Origin: Deltaproteobacteria bacterium
Lineage (GTDB): Bacteria > Desulfobacterota > Binatia > DP-6
Reading direction: 5' to 3'
Assembly (NCBI GenBank): GCA_005879245.1
Contig: VBLA01000234.1
Location: forward strand, 1-7,380
Length of the DNA: 7,380 nucleotides
Part shown: positions 1-5,656 of the stretch, piece by piece
Layout: each line of letters starts with the position of its first letter
Position numbering within the stretch: the stretch's first letter is position 1
Position numbers and translations under genes: made by a program
Notes under the pieces: generated by a model
Told to the model about the DNA's origin: nothing
The model's database searches: none
The model's input: only the letters and a program-made list of their open reading frames with translations

Positions 1-53
1 GAGGGCAACACGATCATCGCATAGCCGTTGGAGGGAAAGATCGTGTTGCCCTC
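1..53. repeat. Perfect 15-bp inverted repeat at the window edge
   Basis: Bases 1-15 (GAGGGCAACACGATC) are the exact reverse complement of 39-53, with a 23-nt loop. Because the left arm starts at base 1, the repeat may extend outside the window. It lies within the CocE/NonD-like gene, where the predicted protein begins to leave the family pattern. Confidence 0.85.
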
Positions 54-287
54 GGACACTCCCGCACCCGATTTGCGATACGGCGTCTGTACGAGGATCG
101 TCGGGCAAGGGCACCCGGTGGTCGGGATGTATTCGTCGGAGTCGAGCAAGACTCCGTCCGGCATCGGGATCCTCACGTCGGAGACCACGTCGTACGACGT
201 GGTCGCGGCGAGGACGTTCCCCGGCGTCATCAGCGCCAATGCGGATACCGCCGTCATCAACGCCGTCGCGAGAAAAGCTCTGGCCAT
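1..287 (-). CDS. CocE/NonD-family secreted hydrolase, N-terminal part (runs off left edge)
   Basis: Reading the minus strand from the ATG at 287-285 gives 95 codons without a stop, continuing past position 1. Residues 1-27 form a signal peptide (MARAFLATAL start, hydrophobic core, cleavage around VLA-A), so the enzyme is probably exported. Residues 35-50 (DVVSDVRIPMPDGVLL) and 62-72 (PTILVQTPYRK) are typical of the N-terminus of CocE/NonD (peptidase S15, X-Pro dipeptidyl-peptidase-like) acyl hydrolases, followed by the family's NGYA(M)IV strand at 87-93. The catalytic Ser-Asp-His would lie outside the window, so substrate (ester, amide or dipeptide) cannot be told. An insertion with a Cys pair (GCPC, residues 58-61) is unusual. 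The start is supported by a strong Shine-Dalgarno, AGAGGAGG at 304-297, nine bases upstream. The gene sits 17 nt after the stop of another secreted hydrolase and is probably cotranscribed. The last visible residues (LP) depart from the expected Q-D-V-R-G continuation, inside an inverted repeat. Confidence 0.85.
   Translation of the reverse strand, partial: MARAFLATALMTAVSALALMTPGNVLAATTSYDVVSDVRIPMPDGVLLDSDEYIPTTGCPCPTILVQTPYRKSGAGVSEGNTIFPSNGYAMIVLP
183..204. repeat. Perfect 22-bp palindrome inside the CocE/NonD-like gene
   Basis: Eleven bases (GACCACGTCGT) are followed immediately by their exact reverse complement (ACGACGTGGTC) with no spacer. It lies in the coding region just after the signal peptide, covering the codons for TTSYDVV (residues 29-35). 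It could form a cruciform or an mRNA hairpin, or serve as a dimeric protein-binding site. It could also be a coincidence of GC-rich codons. Confidence 0.9.
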
Positions 288-296
288 CGATTCGAT

Positions 297-304
297 CCTC
301 CTCT
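297..304 (-). promoter_or_regulatory. Ribosome binding site of the CocE/NonD-like gene
   Basis: AGAGGAGG on the minus strand, nine bases before the ATG at 287 and directly after the TAG (307-305) of the upstream gene. It fits translation from a shared transcript and confirms a gene that leaves the window on the left. Confidence 0.8.
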
Positions 305-1960
305 CTAGACGCCGCCGCCCGCGTGGACCGTCCGTCGGCAGCGGTCGAGCCGAATCGTGATCGGCCCATCGGTTTCGACGTGCAGGTCGACGCTACAGTC
401 GACGCGGGCCCGCCGGACGTCGATCGTGACCGCGGCGATGTTCCGCGCGGTCAGGTCGATACGCCTGGCCTGCGGAATGCTCGGTACGGGCCCCCAGCTC
501 TTCGACTGGGAGGTGAAGAGGAGCGGGGTGGGCAGGTTGCCGCCGGTGAGCATGCCGCTGCCGAGCTGCGTGTCCGACGGCGTGGGGTCGCCGACGCGGA
601 ACCCGTGCGAGAACGCGTCGATGGTGCCCTCGGCGTGTCCGCCGGTTGCCGGCGGCGTCGAGTCACGTAGCTTCACCCCGGAGAGCCAGTACGCGTGGTC
701 CGCGACGAACCCGAGCGCCGGGTAGTCGAGGGTCGGGTCGATGACGTACGTGACGTGCGCGGGGTCGCGCTCCACCTTCGTGAGGTCGAGAAACTCGGCC
801 GCCGGCGCGTACTGATCGTTGATGGCGAGCGTCAGGTGCTCGCTCGGCGCGAAGACGTCGAGCTCGTAGCGGTAGCCGAGGTTGTCGAGTTGCCGGGCGG
901 TGGGTTCGTAGTCGGTCGGCGGGACCAGCTCGTCGACCGCCGAGTTCCACATCAGGAATGGGATGTTGCGCAGCGAGGCGACCAGGTTGTCGTCGCCGCT
1001 GAAGCCGACGGTGGGCTGGCCCTTCGCAAAGAGATCGGGGAACTGCTCGGCCAGCTTGAACGTGCCGAGGCCACCCATCGAGTAGCCGGTGATGACCGTC
1101 CAGTCGGGGTCCAGGCGGTAGAGGCGCGCGACGTCGGCCCAGACTTCGAAGGTATCCGCGCCGGCGTAGCCGTCGTAGAACCCGTCGGGGCCGCGCGATT
1201 CGGGCGTGATGACGATCGACCCGGGCCCGCGCTCGCCGAACTGCGACTGGTGATGGGTCCCGAGGTACTGGTTGTAGTTGGTCGAGAGCGAGTGCAGGAG
1301 GAGCGTCATCCCATAGCCGCGCGTCGGTCGCGGTTGCGTGGGCACGTAGATGGCGTACGGCTGGAGGACGCCCTGGTACTGACCCGGGCAGCTCGTGCCA
1401 CCGTTCGTCGACGCCGGGAAGCAGCTGACGGAGAAATCAGCGCCCTGCGCGATCTCGAAGTGGCTCACCAGGATGCGGTCAATGGGGCCGGTCTGCGGCA
1501 CGCCGCCGGGCTGGTCGGGCATGTCGTCGCTGACTCCGGCGGCGAGCTTCGCGAAGTCGACGTCGGCGTGGAGCGCGCTCAAGTCGCTCGTGGCGAGCGC
1601 CGCACCCTGGTCCTTGTCGCGCCACCAGGCCGGGCCGGTGGCGGAGCCCGCCGGGTCGCCGGGATCGGGCATCGGCTCGTCGTAGCGGAAGGCGACGTTG
1701 AAGAAAGCGGCCGGGCTGACCGCCGTCCCCGCGCCGCCGGGGTGGGTCGCATCCGCCGCGGCCTGGGGCAGCAGGTAACGGCCGTTCGCCTTGTCCCACA
1801 GGCCCACGCCAGCGGCCAGGCGAACCACCCGGCCGGTCGGATCCCAAGCGGCGTGCGGCACGCGCACCTCGATCTGCCGCCGGGCGGTGTCGACCGCGAC
1901 GAGGGGAGCCGGGCCGCCGACCGGAAGCCCCGTGACGGCGTCCACAAGGTCCCCCACCAT
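305..1960 (-). CDS. Serine hydrolase (prolyl-oligopeptidase-like alpha/beta fold), catalytic part of the disrupted gene
   Basis: This is the longest intact open frame of the disrupted gene, 551 residues if started at the ATG at 1960; the frame itself opens after a TGA at 1999-1997. Residues 1-100 finish the beta domain (VDTARRQIEVRVPHAAWDP, then FFNVAFRYDEP). The hydrolase domain follows. GVLQPYAIYVP and MTLLLHSLSTNYNQY are the first strands and oxyanion region, and VITGYSMGGLGTFKLA carries the nucleophile Ser294 in a G-x-S-x-G elbow. Asp343 (SAVDELVPP) and His375 (PSEHLTL) fit the acid and base of the triad. Residues about 480-540 look like a C-terminal beta domain (IAAVTIDVRRARVDCSVDLHVETDG). 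All catalytic residues are present, so the lesion removes only the normal fusion to the exported N-terminus. No good ribosome binding site precedes 1960, so independent translation is doubtful. Likely substrate class is ester or peptide; it is not predictable further. Confidence 0.78.
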   Translation of the reverse strand: MVGDLVDAVTGLPVGGPAPLVAVDTARRQIEVRVPHAAWDPTGRVVRLAAGVGLWDKANGRYLLPQAAADATHPGGAGTAVSPAAFFNVAFRYDEPMPDPGDPAGSATGPAWWRDKDQGAALATSDLSALHADVDFAKLAAGVSDDMPDQPGGVPQTGPIDRILVSHFEIAQGADFSVSCFPASTNGGTSCPGQYQGVLQPYAIYVPTQPRPTRGYGMTLLLHSLSTNYNQYLGTHHQSQFGERGPGSIVITPESRGPDGFYDGYAGADTFEVWADVARLYRLDPDWTVITGYSMGGLGTFKLAEQFPDLFAKGQPTVGFSGDDNLVASLRNIPFLMWNSAVDELVPPTDYEPTARQLDNLGYRYELDVFAPSEHLTLAINDQYAPAAEFLDLTKVERDPAHVTYVIDPTLDYPALGFVADHAYWLSGVKLRDSTPPATGGHAEGTIDAFSHGFRVGDPTPSDTQLGSGMLTGGNLPTPLLFTSQSKSWGPVPSIPQARRIDLTARNIAAVTIDVRRARVDCSVDLHVETDGPITIRLDRCRRTVHAGGGV

Positions 1961-1996
1961 GCTGGTCCCAACAGGGTGAACGGTGAGGAACCAGCG
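1958..1996 (-). other. Frame disruption site within the secreted hydrolase gene
   Basis: The upstream frame is convincing up to the codons for FRVTL (Leu142, 1994-1992). The downstream frame becomes convincing at FLTVH (from about 1990) and cannot be extended upstream of the TGA at 1999-1997. The switch therefore falls within a few dozen bases. The shift equals one extra base or two missing bases, modulo 3. From memory of related proteins there are normally several dozen residues between the FRVTL and FLTVH motifs, here nearly adjacent. The lesion may therefore be a short internal deletion that is not a multiple of three, rather than a single-base slip. That comparison is recollection, not alignment. 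Confidence 0.7.
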
Positions 1997-2417
1997 TCAC
2001 CCGGAACGCGGTCGCGTCGGGCAGCGGCTTCACGCGGAGCTCGACGAGGTCGGCCGCGTCGTTCGCGTACTCCGCATCCGTGGGATAGGTGTACGTGCCG
2101 TTCGGCTTCGAGAACAGGTCCCCGCCGGAGCGAGGATCCGTCGGGTCCGGTATCTCGGCCGCCCCGTGGTCGTCGTACAGGAAGTCCTGGTAGAGAAACT
2201 CGCCGCCGCGGTAGGCGCTGGCCCCGGAGACGAGGATCGGCGCGGCGGACCAGATGCCGACGTTCTCGAGCTGCGGGGCGACGGTGGCGGCCGCGTACAG
2301 GATGTCCGGCCCCGGGCGTGGACCGCGGCCGCTGTAGAGAGAACTCTGCCTCGCCTCCGTGGCCGGGGCGACCCCGAGCGAGCACAGCAGCAGGACCGTC
2401 GCGCCACGAGCGCTCAT

Positions 2418-2430
2418 GCCGTCTCCTCCA
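2418..2430 (-). promoter_or_regulatory. Ribosome binding site of the secreted hydrolase
   Basis: On the minus strand GGAGGAGA (2429-2422) lies just upstream of the ATG at 2417, with GGAGG spaced seven bases from it. This is a near-ideal Shine-Dalgarno and fixes the start of the signal-peptide form. Confidence 0.8.
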
Positions 2431-2968
2431 GTGGCCGGTTGCAGCGAAACGAGGTCGCCGGTGTTTAGCAGGCCAGCGGAGGGCGGGAGAATTCCACCGC
2501 GTCGTATTTTGCTCGATTATTTCGGGTATTTCCGGTGAGTCATTGTGGTACAGGCCGCCCTCCGGAACGGTGACTCGGGCCCTGGAGATTGGCCCTGGGA
2601 AGCGAACGCGCGAGTTGCCATCGCGGCGCTCCAGCTGGAACGTGCGCCGGATTGCATCGCCCATGCTTTGTCGACGATGGAGGGGTCTGCGTCGCCAGCC
2701 GGACGATCCGTGCAGAATGCCGCCTCGTTCTCCGCTCGAGGCCGCGATCCCCCGCGAGATCGGAGCCGATCCGGCCAAGATGTCAACGCGATCGAGCCGG
2801 GTTGAGCGGCAGTCGCACGCGGTTGCGCTCCTTCGCGGCTGCGGGCGGTGGTCCATTGATGCTGCCGCGGACAACCCAGGCCCCGACTCGGTTGCACCGC
2901 ACGTCGTACAGACGATCCGGTTACATCTACTGCGGCGCGCGGCCTGAGGGTCGAGCGGCTGGCAGCCG
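2431..2968. other. Intergenic stretch of about 540 nt, no convincing gene
   Basis: It lies between the starts of the minus-strand hydrolase genes and the end of the minus-strand lysR gene. Open frames exist on both strands but none has recognisable motifs, good codon periodicity or a convincing start. An AT-richer patch at about 2501-2545 is the likely promoter area of the hydrolase pair, though no clear -35/-10 pair can be named. It contains a tandem 9-bp near-repeat, TATTTCGGG (2518-2526) and TATTTCCGG (2527-2535), differing at one base. Nothing further is recognised in 2546-2968. Confidence 0.6.
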
Positions 2969-3889
2969 TTACGTCGTCGGAGAGAGCAGGGGCGGGAGAA
3001 GGTCCCCGCACAATCGGACCAGCGAGCGGAACATCGGCGGCAGCTGCCGCTTCTCCGGGTAGATAAGTCCCCAGGACCGAACGAGACTCGTCCTCCCGAG
3101 AGCGACCACCGCCAGCACCCCGGCTGCGACCTCGCGCCGGACGGCCCACGCGGGCACGACGGCGACCCCGAGGCGCCTCTGCACCATCTCCTTCACAGCC
3201 TCCAGGTGTTCGATCTCCGCCGCGACCCGCGGGAAGACGCCCTCCGCCAGGAGAAAGCCGAGCGTCAGCTCGGTGATCTGACTCTGGCGATCGTAGATGA
3301 TGACGGGCTCGTCCTGGAAATCGCGCACCTGTACCCGGCGGCGCGCCACCCAGCGGTGGTCCGGCGGCACCGCGGCAACCAACTCGTCTCGCCCGAGCTC
3401 GGTGATGCGCATCCGCTCGGGCTCAACCGGCAAGGGCAGCAGACCGAGGTCGATCTCTCCGCCGATGAGCCGTGCCAGCGTGGCTCCGGTATGCCCGCTC
3501 GTGATGCGCAGGTCGATCTTCGGCAGGCGCCGCTTGATCTCAACCAGGAGCGGCGGGATGAGGTGAACGCAGGCGGGTTCCGGCGTGCCGAGCCGGACGA
3601 TTGCCGCGCGCCCGTCTCCGTGCTCCGCGAGCACGTGCTGCACCTCCTCGAGCTTGTCCAGCACCTGCGTCGCGCACTGCAGGAGCACCTCTCCCGCCGG
3701 CGTGAGCCGCGTAGCCTTCCCGATCCGCAGCAAGAGCGGAACGCCCAGCTCCTTCTCGAGGGCGCGCACGTGCTGGCTGATCGCCGGCTGACTCAGGTTG
3801 AGCCGCTGGCCGGCCCGCGTGAAGCCTCCCACCTCGACGACCGTCTTGAAGATCCGCAGCTGCTTCGTCTCCAGCATGGCGTGCGACAT
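2969..3889 (-). CDS. LysR-family transcriptional regulator
   Basis: Cytoplasmic DNA-binding regulator, 306 residues from the preferred ATG at 3889, a normal LysR length. Residues about 9-66 are the winged helix-turn-helix: LRIFKTVVEVGGFTRAGQRL, then NLSQPAISQHVRALEKELGV and TRLTPAGEVLL. A linker helix (LDKLEEVQHVLAEH) follows, and the remaining 200 residues are the periplasmic-binding-protein-like effector domain (LGTPEPACVHLIPPLL, GEIDLGLLPLPVE, QRRLGVAVVPAWAV). The frame extends upstream to an ATG at 3943, giving 324 residues, but the extra 18 residues do not look like family sequence. ATG 3877 is a third option, without a Shine-Dalgarno. GGTGA upstream of 3889 is a weak one. The gene is divergent from the nirA operon, the classic arrangement for a LysR regulator of its neighbour, so control of nitrate/nitrite assimilation is the natural inference. 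The co-inducer is unknown. Confidence 0.93.
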   Translation of the reverse strand: MSHAMLETKQLRIFKTVVEVGGFTRAGQRLNLSQPAISQHVRALEKELGVPLLLRIGKATRLTPAGEVLLQCATQVLDKLEEVQHVLAEHGDGRAAIVRLGTPEPACVHLIPPLLVEIKRRLPKIDLRITSGHTGATLARLIGGEIDLGLLPLPVEPERMRITELGRDELVAAVPPDHRWVARRRVQVRDFQDEPVIIYDRQSQITELTLGFLLAEGVFPRVAAEIEHLEAVKEMVQRRLGVAVVPAWAVRREVAAGVLAVVALGRTSLVRSWGLIYPEKRQLPPMFRSLVRLCGDLLPPLLSPTT

Positions 3890-3895
3890 GGAGCG

Positions 3896-3910
3896 ATCAC
3901 CACACGTGAT
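3896..3910. promoter_or_regulatory. Candidate LysR box (T-N11-A inverted repeat)
   Basis: ATCAC-CACAC-GTGAT, a perfect 5-bp inverted repeat with a 5-nt spacer. It contains TCAC-N5-GTGA, which fits the general T-N11-A motif of LysR-type binding sites. It lies 7-21 bases upstream of the preferred lysR start, a position suited to autorepression. The T-N11-A motif is loose, so the assignment is tentative. Confidence 0.4.
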
Positions 3911-4010
3911 GGTCGCGATCAGCTTCCACCCATGCACCGCCACGATCGCACGTGCTCACAGACGGGGCATCTCGTGCACTGGAATTGAGCTGACTCCATG
4001 AGCCGTCCCG

Positions 4011-4025
4011 GGGAGGCGCCCTCCC
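4011..4025. repeat. GC-rich stem-loop upstream of nirA
   Basis: GGGAGG-CGC-CCTCCC, a perfect 6-bp stem with a 3-nt loop. No T-tract follows on either strand, so it is unlikely to be an intrinsic terminator. It lies upstream of the proposed sigma-54 promoter and would not be in that transcript. A protein-binding site is possible. Confidence 0.5.
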
Positions 4026-4036
4026 GGCGCGGAGAC

Positions 4037-4063
4037 TCAACGGTGGTACCCCCCTTGCGTTGA
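4037..4063. repeat. TCAACG-N15-CGTTGA inverted repeat around the promoter
   Basis: Perfect 6-bp arms at 4037-4042 and 4058-4063 bracket the -24/-12 element, and the right arm overlaps the -12 GC. It could be an operator that blocks or shapes access of sigma-54 polymerase, or a coincidence. Confidence 0.5.
4043..4059 (+). promoter_or_regulatory. Candidate sigma-54 (-24/-12) promoter of the nirA operon
   Basis: The 17-mer GTGGTACCCCCCTTGCG resembles the sigma-54 consensus YTGGCACGRNNNTTGCW. The invariant GG (4045-4046) and GC (4057-4058) are exactly ten bases apart, TGG-AC and TTGC are conserved, and mismatches fall at less conserved positions. Transcription would begin around 4068-4072, leaving about 90 nt of leader before the GTG at 4160. 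NtrC with sigma-54 is well known to drive nitrate assimilation operons in proteobacteria, so the context fits. Upstream GCAC/GTGC words (3933-3938, 3948-3955, 3974-3979) could be parts of enhancer sites but do not form a full NtrC consensus. Confidence 0.55.
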
Positions 4064-4159
4064 CGATGCCCGAAGCATGGCGAGCGGCATTCATCAGTGT
4101 TCGCGATCACGTCGAGAAGCAATGGTGATGCCACGCCGGCGGTGCCCGAAGGGGATGCG

Positions 4160-5656
4160 GTGAACCGGATCGAGGAGTTCAAGAAGGAGAAGGACGGGCT
4201 CGAAATCTGGCCCGAGATCGTCCGCTACAGCGGCGAGGGTCCGGAGGCGATCCACGAGCGCGACAAGGCGCTCATGAAGTGGTACGGCGTCTTCTTCCGC
4301 AAGCACACGCCCGGCTTCTTCATGATGCGGATCCGCATCACCAACGGTGTGGCCACCGCGGCGCAGGTGCGGACCCTGGCGGAGATCACCGGGCAGCTCG
4401 GGGCCGGCTTCGCGGACATCACGACGCGCCAGCAGGTCCAGCTCCGGAGCGTGCGGATCCAGGACGTCCCCGCCATCTTCCGGCGCCTGCGCGATGTCGG
4501 CCTCACGTCGCTCCAGACCGGCATGGACAATGTCCGCAACGTGATCGGCTGCCCCGTGGCCGGACTGACGCCGCGCGAGCTGCTCGACGCCTCGCCGGTG
4601 GCGCGCGAGTTCACGCGCCTCTTCGTCGGCAAAGGCGCCTACACGAACCTGCCGCGCAAGTTCAACGTCGCCATCACCGGTTGCCTCGAGAACTGCGTCG
4701 GCGCCGAGAGCCAAGACATCGCCATGGTGCCCGCCAGGAAGGGCGAGCGCGTGGGCTTCAACGTGCACGTCGGCGGGAAGATGGGCTCTGGCGGCTACCG
4801 CCGCGCCGATGCGCTCGACGTCTTCGTCGAGCCGGCGAGGGCGGCCGAGGTCGCCGCGACCATCGTGTGTGTGTACCGCGACCACGGCCCGCGCGAGGCC
4901 CGCAACCGGAGCCGCTTCGCCTTCCTGATCGACGACTGGGGCGTCGCGCGGGTGCGTGCGGCCGTCGAGGAGACGTTCGGGGCGCCCCTGGAGCCCGCCG
5001 GCGAGGATGCGCGCGGCGAGACTCGCACGGACCACATCGGCATCTACCGTCAGAAGGACGGGCGCAGCTACGTGGGCCTGGTCGTGCCCGCGGGCCGGGT
5101 GACGGCGGTGCAGCTCAAGGAGGTGGCCCGGCTGGCCGAGACCTATGGCAACGGCGAGGTGCGCTTCACGACCGAGCAGAACCTCATCATCCCGCACGTC
5201 GCCGATCCCGCGCTGCGCGAGCTCACGGGGGAGCCGCTCCTGAAGGAGCTGCCGTACGACCCGCCGGAGATCCTGCGCGGGCTCGTCGTGTGCACGGGGA
5301 TCGACTTCTGCGACCTCGCGCTGATCGACACGAAGGCGCGGGCCCTCCCGATGACCCGGTCGCTGGCCGCCAAGCTCGCCGACCGAAAGGAGCCCCTCCG
5401 CATCTACTGGTCCGGCTGCCCCGCCGGTTGCGGCAACCACCAGCTCGCCGACATCGGCTTCGAGGGGACGAAGGTCCGGCTGGACGGCAAGGTGGTGGAA
5501 GCTGTCGACGTCTGGGTCGGCGGGCGGAGCGGGCCCGAGGCGCGGCCGGGGCAGCGCATCATGGAGAACGTGCCGATCGCGGAGCTGCCGACGGTGCTCG
5601 AATACCTGGCGCGCCACTTTCCGAAGCAGCGCCCGGCGCGGACAAAGGCCGCATGA
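4160..5656 (+). CDS. nirA: Ferredoxin-type siroheme nitrite reductase
   Basis: Cytoplasmic enzyme that reduces nitrite to ammonium with six electrons, normally from ferredoxin, using siroheme and a [4Fe-4S] cluster. From the GTG at 4160 it is 498 residues, close to cyanobacterial/plant-type NirA. It has the duplicated ferredoxin-like plus siroheme half-domain layout: KWYGVFFRKHTPGFFMMRIR (about 40-59), MDNVRNVIGCPVAGL (from 122), TGCLENC (Cys175, Cys179), then the second half from about 285. The cluster ligands are Cys378-x5-Cys384 (CTGIDFC) and Cys420-x3-Cys424 (GCPAGCGNHQLADIGF). The C-x5-C form and the N-terminal KWYGVFFR..PG block favour nitrite over sulfite reductase, though sulfite activity cannot be excluded. 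The GTG at 4160 starts MNRIEEFKKEKDGLE, the usual family N-terminus, with AAGGGG upstream; the frame also reaches a GTG at 4097 (519 residues), which lacks family support. It overlaps the next gene by four bases. The nearby nitrate reductase makes assimilation the likely role. Confidence 0.92.
   Translation: MNRIEEFKKEKDGLEIWPEIVRYSGEGPEAIHERDKALMKWYGVFFRKHTPGFFMMRIRITNGVATAAQVRTLAEITGQLGAGFADITTRQQVQLRSVRIQDVPAIFRRLRDVGLTSLQTGMDNVRNVIGCPVAGLTPRELLDASPVAREFTRLFVGKGAYTNLPRKFNVAITGCLENCVGAESQDIAMVPARKGERVGFNVHVGGKMGSGGYRRADALDVFVEPARAAEVAATIVCVYRDHGPREARNRSRFAFLIDDWGVARVRAAVEETFGAPLEPAGEDARGETRTDHIGIYRQKDGRSYVGLVVPAGRVTAVQLKEVARLAETYGNGEVRFTTEQNLIIPHVADPALRELTGEPLLKELPYDPPEILRGLVVCTGIDFCDLALIDTKARALPMTRSLAAKLADRKEPLRIYWSGCPAGCGNHQLADIGFEGTKVRLDGKVVEAVDVWVGGRSGPEARPGQRIMENVPIAELPTVLEYLARHFPKQRPARTKAA

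Larger units (their letters stand above)
305..2417 (-). pseudogene. Secreted alpha/beta hydrolase with glucodextranase-C-like N-terminal domain, frame disrupted
   Basis: One gene split across two frames. The 5' part starts at ATG 2417, preceded by GGAGGAGA (2429-2422). It encodes a signal peptide (MSARGATVLLLCSLGVAPAT, cleavage near residue 22), then about 120 residues with the features of the beta-rich domain seen at the glucodextranase C-terminus: ENVGIW, ILVSGASAYRGGEFLYQDFLYDD (about 60-82), NGTYTYPTDAEYANDA (about 106-121), LVELRVKPLPDATAFRVTL (about 124-142). After residue 142 this frame degenerates into R/G/P-rich shadow sequence. The same domain resumes in the next frame (FLTVH..VGDLVDAVTGLPVGG) and continues into the hydrolase domain to the TAG at 307-305. 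Joined, the product would be about 700 residues. Whether this is a true pseudogene, a sequencing or assembly error, or two separately translated pieces cannot be decided here. The intact coding character of both parts favours a recent lesion or an error. Confidence 0.8.

Noticed and set aside
28..360. 110-residue plus-strand open frame at the left end
   Set aside because: Antisense to the signal peptide and N-terminal domain of the CocE/NonD-like gene, which has a strong ribosome binding site and family motifs.
2545..2805. 86-residue plus-strand open frame in the intergenic stretch
   Set aside because: No recognisable motif, ribosome binding site or partner gene. Overlapping frames on the other strand are equally open.
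695..2947. 750-residue plus-strand open frame antisense to the hydrolase gene
   Set aside because: Low-complexity Val/Arg/Asp/Glu-rich translation opposite a recognisable enzyme; an antisense shadow.
2954..2970. Hairpin at the lysR stop codon as an intrinsic terminator
   Set aside because: A 7-bp stem (one G-U) with a 3-nt loop exists, but it overlaps the stop codon and no T-tract follows on the minus strand.
4066..4078. ATGC-CCGAA-GCAT inverted repeat as an operator
   Set aside because: Four-base arms with a 5-nt spacer are expected by chance in a region this size, and it does not fit T-N11-A.
4060..4094. TTGACG as a sigma-70 -35 box for nirA
   Set aside because: No acceptable -10 hexamer at 16-18 nt spacing. 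The overlapping -24/-12 match is better.
4094..5617. 507-residue minus-strand open frame antisense to nirA
   Set aside because: Its composition (Ala, Arg, Asp, Glu, His, Leu repeats) is that of GC-rich antisense translation. The plus strand encodes a clear nitrite reductase.
4160..5656. Identification as sulfite reductase rather than nitrite reductase
   Set aside because: The CTGIDFC and KWYGVFFRKHTPG motifs and the adjacent nitrate reductase favour nitrite. Not fully excluded by sequence alone.
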